DNA from: CALSMU01 sp963926405
Lineage (GTDB): Bacteria > Bacteroidota > Bacteroidia > Flavobacteriales_D > Parvicellaceae
Assembly (NCBI GenBank): GCA_963926405.1
Contig: CAWUXI010000057.1
Coordinates: 1 to 40,805 of the forward strand
Length of the DNA stretch: 40,805 nucleotides
Direction: 5' to 3'
The translations under genes and the position numbers were made by a program. The number at the start of each line of letters is the position of its first letter. Within the stretch, counting starts at the first letter, position 1. The notes under the pieces were generated by a model. The model ran no database searches. It was given only the letters and a program-made list of their open reading frames with translations, and had not been told where the DNA came from. Shown here in pieces: positions 8,586 to 16,177 of this stretch.

Positions 8586-9777
8586 GTTTAATAAAGTTTT
8601 TGGTCTACTGCTAGTTCTAGCGGTAATGAATTCATTTCAATTAATAGCTCAGTATAAAACGACCATTAAAGTAGGGAGTGAAATGTTTGATGAATATTTA
8701 CCAATGATCAAAGAAAAGCGCGTCGCTGTTATTGGAAATCAAACCTCGATGGTAGGAGTAATACATTTGGTAGATACATTATTATCATTAGGAATAGATG
8801 TGAGAAAAGTGTTTGCTCCTGAGCACGGATTTCGTGGAAATGCTGATGCCGGAGAGAAAGTAACTGATGGAAAAGATAGTAAAACTGGCTTACCTATTTT
8901 ATCATTATACGGCATGAAAAATAGAAAACCAAGTATCGAAAAATTATTGGATATAGATGTTGTCATATTCGATATTCAAGATGTTGGCGCGCGTTTTTAT
9001 ACGTATATAAGTACCATGCATTATGCAATGGAAGCATGTGCAGAACAGAATAAAAAAATGATTATTCTGGATCGCCCTAATCCAAATGGATTTTATGTTG
9101 ATGGACCAATTCTTAAAAAAGGGAATGAATCTTTTGTTGGAATGCATCCAGTACCAATTGTTCACGGTATGACGATTGGGGAGTACGCTCAAATGATTAA
9201 TGGAGAAAAATGGCTAGCCAATGGTATTCAATGCGACTTGATGGTTGTTACATGTCAGAACTATGAACATTCAGATTTTTACGAATTACCAATAAAACCA
9301 TCTCCTAACTTACCAAATATGGCAAGTATTTATTTGTATCCTTCTTTATGTTTATTTGAAGGGACGAATGTGAGCATTGGCAGAGGTACTGAGAAACCTT
9401 TTCAAATGATTGGTTCACCCTTAATTTCGGAAACGGGTTTTTCTTTTATTCCTAAACCTTCACCAGGAGCGAAACACCCAAAATTAGATGGTGAAAAATG
9501 CAATGGATATGATTTAGAAGATTTTGGAGAACACTACTTAAGGAGTTTTGGAAAGCTTTATTTACACTGGATAGTTGCTATTTACCAAGAATCATCCAAC
9601 AAGGTAGATTTTTTTAGAAAGGATGGGTTTTTCCTTCTATTAACAGGGGATGGTGAATTACGAAATATGATTGAAGCAGGAAAGGATGCTGACGAAATAT
9701 GGAAGAGTTTTCAAAGTGAAATACTAAGCTTTAAATTTACAAGAAAGAAGTATTTACTTTATTCAGATTTTGAATAA
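8575..9777 (+). CDS. DUF1343 protein, NamZ-like exo-beta-N-acetylmuramidase
   Basis: A 400-residue exported protein with a signal peptide (residues 1-25). Family motifs are clear: VIGNQTS (52-58), APEHGFRG (81-88, whose glutamate is the likely catalytic acid), FDIQDVGARFYTYISTMHYAMEA (132 onward) and the FEGTNVSIGRGTEKPFQMIG stretch. Characterised members of this family (NamZ) release terminal N-acetylmuramic acid from peptidoglycan fragments. The gene is followed by a PIG-L deacetylase, a small membrane protein and a sodium symporter, which fits cell-wall sugar scavenging. Its start lies within or next to the start of the divergent permease gene. Confidence 0.88.
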   Translation: MKYKFNKVFGLLLVLAVMNSFQLIAQYKTTIKVGSEMFDEYLPMIKEKRVAVIGNQTSMVGVIHLVDTLLSLGIDVRKVFAPEHGFRGNADAGEKVTDGKDSKTGLPILSLYGMKNRKPSIEKLLDIDVVIFDIQDVGARFYTYISTMHYAMEACAEQNKKMIILDRPNPNGFYVDGPILKKGNESFVGMHPVPIVHGMTIGEYAQMINGEKWLANGIQCDLMVVTCQNYEHSDFYELPIKPSPNLPNMASIYLYPSLCLFEGTNVSIGRGTEKPFQMIGSPLISETGFSFIPKPSPGAKHPKLDGEKCNGYDLEDFGEHYLRSFGKLYLHWIVAIYQESSNKVDFFRKDGFFLLLTGDGELRNMIEAGKDADEIWKSFQSEILSFKFTRKKYLLYSDFE

Positions 9778-9833
9778 ATCTAATTGTATTGATTATGACA
9801 TTCTGTTTTATGAAATTTAATACTTTTGACCCA

Positions 9834-12293
9834 ATGAGGATATCATTAATCATTTTTACTCTTTCATTAACTATTTTGGTTTCGGGGCAAATGCCAAAAC
9901 AATGGAGTACGGCTGAAATAAATCAAAAATTAGAAAAGCTAGGGGTTTTGGGAAATGTGTTGTATTTGGCAGCTCACCCAGATGACGAAAACACTCGTTT
10001 TATAAGTTATGCAGCAAATGAAAGTTTGTATAATACCGGTTATCTTTCGATAACCAGAGGAGATGGTGGGCAAAATCTTGTCGGTCCGGAAATTAGAGAA
10101 GAACTTGGAATTATAAGAACACAAGAATTATTAGCCGCTAGAAGAATAGATGGCGGCCAACAGTTTTTTACTAGAGCAAACGATTTTGGTTATTCTAAAA
10201 CACCGGAAGAGACTTTGGATATTTGGGATAAGAACAAAGTTCTGTCGGATGTCGTTTGGGTGATTCGGAAATTCCGTCCTGATTTAATTATTTGCCGATT
10301 TCCCGCTGATGGAAGAGGTGGTCATGGTCATCATACATCTTCAGCTTTGCTCGCTGAGGAAGCTTTTGAAATGGCAGCGGACCCTACTGCGTTTGCTGAA
10401 CAATTAAAGTATGTGGATGTCTGGAAAACGGAAAGGCTTTTACTGAATACAGGCAGGTGGTGGAATGATAAAATTTCTGCAGAAGATGAAAATGTTGTCG
10501 CTGAGAACATAGGGTTATACAATGCGCTTTTGGGGATGTCCTATAATGAAATGGCTGCTATAAGCAGAACTATGCATAAAAGCCAAGGTTTCGGTTCCAC
10601 TGGCTCAAGAGGTTTCCAGGAGGAGTTTTTCGAATATGTAAAAGGAAGTAAATCGGAGAAATTATTTGACAATGGTTCTAACGCAAATTGGCTAAGAATT
10701 AACGGCGCAGAACACATTCAGGATAACGTTAATACTATAATTGGACATTATGAGCCTCGAAACCCAGGAGCTATAGTGAAAGAATTATTGCTGCTGAGGA
10801 AGGATATAGCGAAAATTAATAACGAGTTTTGGAAAGAAATAAAGTTAAGAGAAATTGATGATTTGATTGTACAGTGTTCTGGTATTTATATTGAGGCAAA
10901 AGCGGATGATTTTTCAAAAACAACTGGAGACTCATTGTCCGTGGATTTTGAGATCATTCAAAGAACATCTGGACTTAATATAGAAATTGAAATCATTTCT
11001 TCTTCGGAGTTAGCTTATGAATGTAGTGTAAATAAAAAATTGGAGCCAAATAAGAAAGAGGTCATTACTTCCAAATTTATTGTTCCACCACTTCCAGTTT
11101 CTCAGCCTTACTGGCTTGAGGAAAAAGCAAGTAAGGGTACCTATAGTGTCAATGATCAGAAGCTAATTGGAACACCAGAAAATGATCCAGCGATAAAATT
11201 TAAAGCTCGATTAAAATTTGAAGCGGATATTATCGAAATATCATTTCCATTAATTTATAAGAAAAATGATCCCGTTAAAGGAGAGTTATATAGGCCCTTT
11301 ATAATATCGCCCAAAATAACTGCGAATTTGGATCAACCTATTTATTTGTTTTCAAGTGCAGTTCCGCAAAAGGTCATTATTAAATTAACGACGAATACAG
11401 AGAATCAAAGAGGGCAGTTGGAATTAAAAGCTCCGGAAGGTTGGAATTTGGTATATGAGAAAGAATTTACTTTGGAGAAGAAACATCAGGAGCTAAAAGT
11501 GACTGCAATGGTTTCCGCTTCAAAGGAGGCTAAAGAAGGTTCACTTGAAGTATTTATTAATGGAAAAAAGTCGCGGGCTTTAAATAGTATTGAGTATGAT
11601 CACATTCCGACTCAAGTGTGGTTCCCTGATTCAGATACGAAATTAGTTTTTGTTGACATTCAAAAGAAAGGAAAAAAAGTGGCTTATCTATCAGGCGCGG
11701 GAGACGTTGTTCCCGAATCACTTCGCAATATTGGATATGAAGTAGATATATTAGAAGAATCTGATTTGGCACAAGATAATCTTGCAGGGTATGACGCGAT
11801 TCTTTTAGGAATTCGTTTTTTAAATATAAATGAGCGAGCCGATTTTATTATGCCAAAATTATTAAAGTATTGCGAAAATGGAGGAAACCTTATCGTTCAA
11901 TACAACACGGCTCACAGCCTAAAAACAAAAGATTTTAGTCCATTTCCAATTGAACTTTCTAAAGATCGGGTTACAGAAGAGGATGCCGAAGTATCATTTT
12001 TATTGCCAGATCATCAAATTCTAAATAAGCCTAATAAAATAACTAAAACTGATTTTGATAATTGGGTGCAAGAAAGAGGGCTTTACTTCCCGCATCAATG
12101 GGACGAAAAATATGAAGCAATTTTAAGTTGGCATGACACTGGAGAGGAACCAAAAAGTGGTTCGCTATTAGTCGCCAAATATGGGAAAGGAAATTACGTT
12201 TATACAGGAATTTCTTTTTTTAGAGAGCTTCCTGCAGGAGTCCCTGGGGCATATCGGTTATTGGTTAATATCTTGAGTTTAGGAAATGAGTAA
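9834..12293 (+). CDS. Secreted PIG-L family deacetylase with C-terminal accessory domains
   Basis: A zinc-dependent N-deacetylase of the LmbE/PIG-L type, which removes acetyl groups from N-acetylated sugars. The ATG at 9834 is chosen because it starts a good signal peptide (MRISLIIFTLSLTILVSGQ); a TTG at 9789 and ATGs at 9795 and 9810 are in the same frame. The zinc motif AHPDDE is at residues 47-52, and the distal histidines are in GRGGHGHHTSS. After the catalytic domain (about 30-290) comes a long beta-rich region with a NEW3-like part (APEGWNLVYEKEFTL), then a glutamine-amidotransferase/ThuA-like fold (YDAILLGIRFL). At 819 residues it is far longer than single-domain PIG-L enzymes; such extended forms are common in Bacteroidota. 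It overlaps the next small gene by 8 bases. Confidence 0.85.
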   Translation: MRISLIIFTLSLTILVSGQMPKQWSTAEINQKLEKLGVLGNVLYLAAHPDDENTRFISYAANESLYNTGYLSITRGDGGQNLVGPEIREELGIIRTQELLAARRIDGGQQFFTRANDFGYSKTPEETLDIWDKNKVLSDVVWVIRKFRPDLIICRFPADGRGGHGHHTSSALLAEEAFEMAADPTAFAEQLKYVDVWKTERLLLNTGRWWNDKISAEDENVVAENIGLYNALLGMSYNEMAAISRTMHKSQGFGSTGSRGFQEEFFEYVKGSKSEKLFDNGSNANWLRINGAEHIQDNVNTIIGHYEPRNPGAIVKELLLLRKDIAKINNEFWKEIKLREIDDLIVQCSGIYIEAKADDFSKTTGDSLSVDFEIIQRTSGLNIEIEIISSSELAYECSVNKKLEPNKKEVITSKFIVPPLPVSQPYWLEEKASKGTYSVNDQKLIGTPENDPAIKFKARLKFEADIIEISFPLIYKKNDPVKGELYRPFIISPKITANLDQPIYLFSSAVPQKVIIKLTTNTENQRGQLELKAPEGWNLVYEKEFTLEKKHQELKVTAMVSASKEAKEGSLEVFINGKKSRALNSIEYDHIPTQVWFPDSDTKLVFVDIQKKGKKVAYLSGAGDVVPESLRNIGYEVDILEESDLAQDNLAGYDAILLGIRFLNINERADFIMPKLLKYCENGGNLIVQYNTAHSLKTKDFSPFPIELSKDRVTEEDAEVSFLLPDHQILNKPNKITKTDFDNWVQERGLYFPHQWDEKYEAILSWHDTGEEPKSGSLLVAKYGKGNYVYTGISFFRELPAGVPGAYRLLVNILSLGNE

Positions 12294-12426
12294 CGATATT
12301 TCAAACAACAATCAAGAGGAAAAACCTCCGGTTTTTAAATCTTGGAAGGGTTGGTATGCTCTACTGATTATAGTATTGGCGGTTTTAGTCTTCCTCTTTT
12401 ATTTGCTTACTAAGACCTATTCATGA
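12286..12426 (+). CDS. 46-residue single-span membrane protein
   Basis: A small gene between the deacetylase and the symporter. It begins with ATG inside the end of the deacetylase gene (8-base overlap) and ends in an ATGA overlap with the symporter start. The N-terminal half is polar and proline/lysine-containing (SNNNQEEKPPVFKSWKG); the C-terminal half is one strong hydrophobic helix (residues 24-41, WYALLIIVLAVLVFLFYL), then LTKTYS. By charge, the basic N-side of the helix probably faces the cytoplasm. The double overlap argues for real translation and for a link to the symporter, perhaps as a small subunit, but no function is known. Confidence 0.75.
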   Translation: MSNDISNNNQEEKPPVFKSWKGWYALLIIVLAVLVFLFYLLTKTYS

Positions 12427-14150
12427 GCGCTTTAGATTGGTTAATTTTAATCGGAACACTCTTAACCATAGTCATCTATGGGGTTTGGAAAACTAGAGGA
12501 GCAAAAAACCTCGAAGGCTACTTAAAAGGAGATAACCAAGATAAATGGTGGGGGATCGGTATTTCCATAATGGCAACACAAGCTAGTGCGATTACTTTTT
12601 TGTCCACACCTGGTCAGGCCTATATGGATGGGATGGGTTTTGTGCAATTCTATTTCGGGTTACCCATAGCGATGATCATATTGTCCGTTACTTTTATTCC
12701 TATTTTTTATAAATTAAAAGTATTCACTGCCTACGAATATTTAGAAACTAGGTTTGATTTGAAAACTAGGTCGTTGGCTTCGATTTTGTTTTTGGTTCAA
12801 AGAGGTCTGGCTGCCGGAATAACAATTTACGCTCCTGCTATTATTTTATCCACGCTATTGGACTGGAATCTAGTCGCCACAAATATTTTTATTGGATTAT
12901 TGGTAATTGTATATACTGTTTCTGGTGGTACAAAAGCCGTTACACAAACCCAAAAGCAGCAAATGGCCGTTATGATGGGGGGAATGGTGTTGGCCGGAAT
13001 AATGGTTGTTTCAATGTTGCCAAAAGAAATTGGATTAAGCGATGCGCTCCACGTAGCAGGTAAAATGGGGAAACTTGAAGTAGTTGATTTTGAGTTTGAC
13101 CTAAACAATCGATATAATTTTTGGTCCGGGATTACTGCTGCGTTGTTTTTGTTTATGTCTTATTTTGGAACCGATCAATCTCAGGTACAACGGTATTTGT
13201 CTGGGAAATCATTATCGGAAAGTCGTCTTGGGTTAATAATGAATGGATTATTAAAAGTTCCAATGCAATTTGTAATCTTATTGATTGGAGTAATGGTTTT
13301 TGTTTTTTATCAGTTCAATGAACCTCCTATGTTTTTTAATAAGGTGGAGAGTGAAAAAGTAATTCAGTCTGAGTATCATGGAGAATATGCGGATTTACAA
13401 GAAAATTATTCCGCACTTTTTGAGGAAAAGCAAGCGGAGTTATTCAATATGGTTGATGCTATTAATAAGGAAGACGAAGTTTTGGTTAATCAATTAAAAT
13501 CCAATGTGCAAACTTTACAGAATGAATCAGATGAAATTAGAGAGGAAGTAAAAGTTTTGGTAAAACTTGTTGATGAAGATGCTGAAACGAATGACAAGGA
13601 TTATATTTTCATGACATTTGTGATGGATAATCTACCTATTGGAATGATTGGGTTGCTATTTGCAGTAATGTTTTCTGCGGCTATGTCCTCAACCGCTTCA
13701 GAGTTAAATGCCCTTTCATCCACAACAACCATCGATTTATATAAACGATCTATTAAAAAGAAAGAAAGTGACCACCACTATCTTAGATCGAGTAAACTAT
13801 TTACTTTAATGTGGGGGCTCTTGGCAATTCTGTTTGCAACTTATGCCTCTCTGTTTGAGAATTTAATTCAAGCCGTAAATTTATTGGGGTCATTATTTTA
13901 TGGGACTATTTTGGGAATCTTTCTGGTAGCATTTTATTTCAAATATGTGAAAGGCCACGCTGTTTTTGTTGCGGCAATATTAGCCGAAATTTGTGTCATT
14001 GGGGTGCATTATTTAAATGCGAATGAAATAGCTCCAGTCTGGCTAAAAATGTCCTATTTATGGTATAATGTCGTTGGATGTATTCTTGTTATTTTATTTG
14101 GATATATAATTCAACTGATGATGAAGAAAACTCCTGATTTGAAAGAATAA
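12423..14150 (+). CDS. Sodium:solute symporter (SSS family)
   Basis: A 575-residue inner membrane transporter predicted to take up a sugar or similar solute with sodium. Many hydrophobic helices are visible, including the conserved N-terminal core (WWGIGISIMATQASAITFLSTPG, split here: WWGIGISIMATQ and ASAITFLSTPG), RGLAAGITIYAPAI and the late motif FSAAMSSTASELNALSSTTTID in two runs, FSAAMSSTASELN and ALSSTTTID, which is the sodium-site region of the family. A charged helical insert (about residues 305-390) is predicted to form a coiled coil between two helices, as in other Bacteroidota members. The ATG overlaps the stop of the 46-residue membrane protein. Context suggests amino-sugar uptake; the true substrate is unproven. 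Confidence 0.86.
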   Translation: MSALDWLILIGTLLTIVIYGVWKTRGAKNLEGYLKGDNQDKWWGIGISIMATQASAITFLSTPGQAYMDGMGFVQFYFGLPIAMIILSVTFIPIFYKLKVFTAYEYLETRFDLKTRSLASILFLVQRGLAAGITIYAPAIILSTLLDWNLVATNIFIGLLVIVYTVSGGTKAVTQTQKQQMAVMMGGMVLAGIMVVSMLPKEIGLSDALHVAGKMGKLEVVDFEFDLNNRYNFWSGITAALFLFMSYFGTDQSQVQRYLSGKSLSESRLGLIMNGLLKVPMQFVILLIGVMVFVFYQFNEPPMFFNKVESEKVIQSEYHGEYADLQENYSALFEEKQAELFNMVDAINKEDEVLVNQLKSNVQTLQNESDEIREEVKVLVKLVDEDAETNDKDYIFMTFVMDNLPIGMIGLLFAVMFSAAMSSTASELNALSSTTTIDLYKRSIKKKESDHHYLRSSKLFTLMWGLLAILFATYASLFENLIQAVNLLGSLFYGTILGIFLVAFYFKYVKGHAVFVAAILAEICVIGVHYLNANEIAPVWLKMSYLWYNVVGCILVILFGYIIQLMMKKTPDLKE

Positions 14151-14152
14151 AA

Positions 14153-14180
14153 AAAGCCCCCTGGATTAACAGAGGGCTTT
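14153..14180. terminator. Bidirectional intrinsic terminator
   Basis: AAAGCCC (14153-14159) pairs with GGGCTTT (14174-14180), with an inner CTG/CAG pair and a GATTAA loop. On the minus strand a run of T follows, so it is strongest for the DUF2911 gene; on the plus strand the T run is short but it still sits right after the symporter stop. Confidence 0.8.
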
Positions 14181-14205
14181 GCATACCTAATTTTCAATTT
14201 GACAA

Positions 14206-15063
14206 TTACTTCTGTTCTTTCAGTTGTTTAATCAGTTTTTCATTGTTAGCAATGTAGCCATAATCTCCATCTTTGCTTTCTTTCGCCAACTGCATAGATT
14301 TTTCAGCAGTAGCAATTGCCTCCTTAGTTTTTCCTAATTCCCCTTGAATTTTTGCTTTTTGATGCATGTACCAAAATGCTTCTGGCCTTTTTTCAATAGC
14401 AGTGTTAATCCATGTTAAAGCTTGAGTCATGTCTTTATCATTATCAAGATAATGCCGTGCCGCAGAATAATACGTTCCTGCACTTGGACCATCAATTAAA
14501 AGTTCCTTGATTTGTTTTTCAACTGCTTCATCAGCATTTGATTCGATAGGAAAAGATACCCGCGTGTTCTCCCAAGAAAGCATCATAATTGCATTGCCTG
14601 AATTGAATGAACCAAAGTCTATGGTAAAACTTTCTACTGCATTGTCTACTTTAGTCGGTTTAGCTGTAAAACGAACCAAATCTTCCGCTTCTTTATAGTC
14701 CCCAGTACCCCAGTTAGTTATGTTTTTGTGAATGATAATTGTCCATTCGGTTTCACCCGGAATAGTGTAAAGAGCATATTTTCCTGCAGGAACATCTTTT
14801 CCTCCAATTTTAACATCGTTACTAATTTCAATAGTTGTAGCTCCATTAGCTCCTGTTCTCCATATCTCTCCTAAAGCAACTAATTCTCCAAAAATCTTTC
14901 GTTCTTTCATCCCAGGCCTTGAGTAAACCACTGTTACTTCGGATAATCCAATTGTTTGTTGAATTGACGCTGTTGGACTTGGTTGTGGTGTCTTTAACTG
15001 CGCAGAAAATGCTGATGTGGCAATTATTCCAGCAGCTAATAATATTGATTTAATACTGTTCAT
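14206..15063 (-). CDS. DUF2911 protein with C-terminal TPR-like region
   Basis: A 285-residue exported protein with a signal peptide (residues 1-21, ending TSAFSAQ). The DUF2911 domain spans about residues 30-180 and is recognised by TVVYSRPGMKERKIFG, GEIWRTGANGATTIE, GKDVPAGKYALYTIPG and WTIIIHKNITNWG. The last 90 residues form helical TPR-like repeats (ALTWINTAIEKRPEAFWYMH). The biochemical role of DUF2911 is unknown; it is very common in Bacteroidota periplasmic proteins. It is transcribed alone and ends at the intrinsic terminator at 14153-14180. Confidence 0.87.
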   Translation of the reverse strand: MNSIKSILLAAGIIATSAFSAQLKTPQPSPTASIQQTIGLSEVTVVYSRPGMKERKIFGELVALGEIWRTGANGATTIEISNDVKIGGKDVPAGKYALYTIPGETEWTIIIHKNITNWGTGDYKEAEDLVRFTAKPTKVDNAVESFTIDFGSFNSGNAIMMLSWENTRVSFPIESNADEAVEKQIKELLIDGPSAGTYYSAARHYLDNDKDMTQALTWINTAIEKRPEAFWYMHQKAKIQGELGKTKEAIATAEKSMQLAKESKDGDYGYIANNEKLIKQLKEQK

Positions 15064-15252
15064 ATTTATTGGTTTTATATTTTTATCGAAGATAATTTAA
15101 TTCTTATTATGAACAGGGTTTCCATTTGAAAAAAAGACGATTTAAGCAATTTAGCTTGTAATTATCCAAAAGTAATGAAATGGAAAATGGATTTAATAGA
15201 AAGAGATAAAAGCTGTTGTTCATAAAAGATTTGAATCAACGAGAATTCACAA

Positions 15253-16101
15253 TTAGGTTCGTCCAAATTCTTTGTGCTGACTTTTTAATTTTTTACCAAC
15301 TTCCGAAACATCCATTATTTTTTCAAATTCAACCATTAGGCTATGGTCAGTAAGAATTTTAAAACTTGTATTTAGTTTAAATATCTCTTTATATACTTCC
15401 TTTTTAGTAGCAAAGTCGTAATCTTTATTTTTTCGTAATCGTTTTTTATAAGCTCGCCAATTAGAAAAATAGATGAAAGGGTAAAAGATAAACAACAGAA
15501 AAAAGGATGTTGATTTCATTCTGGTAAAATGAACCTCCTTAATTTTAAATCCAGATAGCTGACCGAGGACACGTAGTTTTTGAATTCCAACTAAAAATAT
15601 ATGGCCATAATATACTTCGCTCGTAATATCTTGCTTAGACATCCATACACTGTCCAATTCATTCGGAGCCATCATTGATCCAAACCTTTCTGATTCTCCC
15701 GATAGATAACTTAATTTTGCTTTTAAATTAGAGTAGTTAGGTGTTGTAATTAATAAGTTTCCACCTTTTTTTATGACACGGTTAAAGTTTTTAAAAGCCA
15801 ATAGCTGATCTGAAAAATGTTCGATACCTTCTTGACAAATAAGCAAATCTCCAAATTTATCATCTAATGGGATTCCTTCATTAATGTTAGCTCGATTGCA
15901 AGTTAGTTCTTCTATGTTAAAGTATTCTGGAAATAAATCAAATGGGTATGGCTCTGCTCCAAACTCCAGTAAGATCCTTGATGTTACTCCATTACCTGCA
16001 GGGAAGTCAATAACTTTTTTATTCTTAAAGCGATCTTGATTTTTACTTAAGAACTTTTTTACATGGAATTTTATGCTTTTAGGATTGTCTTCAAAATTCA
16101 T
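15253..16101 (-). CDS. Class I SAM-dependent methyltransferase
   Basis: A 282-residue soluble protein. The glycine-rich SAM motif is VIDFPAGNGVTSRILL (about residues 29-44), followed by DLLICQEGIEHFSD (motif II, with the EHF seen in many Methyltransf_11 members) and KKGGNLLITTPNYSNL (motif III), which is typical of methyltransferases acting on small molecules, sugars or glycans. The C-terminal part is basic and contains a hydrophobic stretch (SFFLLFIFYPFIYFSNW) that may touch the membrane. It is divergent from the large secreted unknown and separated from the DUF2911 gene by 189 bases in which I see nothing. The substrate is unknown. Confidence 0.75.
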   Translation of the reverse strand: MNFEDNPKSIKFHVKKFLSKNQDRFKNKKVIDFPAGNGVTSRILLEFGAEPYPFDLFPEYFNIEELTCNRANINEGIPLDDKFGDLLICQEGIEHFSDQLLAFKNFNRVIKKGGNLLITTPNYSNLKAKLSYLSGESERFGSMMAPNELDSVWMSKQDITSEVYYGHIFLVGIQKLRVLGQLSGFKIKEVHFTRMKSTSFFLLFIFYPFIYFSNWRAYKKRLRKNKDYDFATKKEVYKEIFKLNTSFKILTDHSLMVEFEKIMDVSEVGKKLKSQHKEFGRT

Positions 16102-16177
16102 TTAACTCATTTAAAATTTTTGATAAAGATATCTTATTAAATGTCCCTTTTTGGGCTTTTTCTGTTATAATAGCAAA

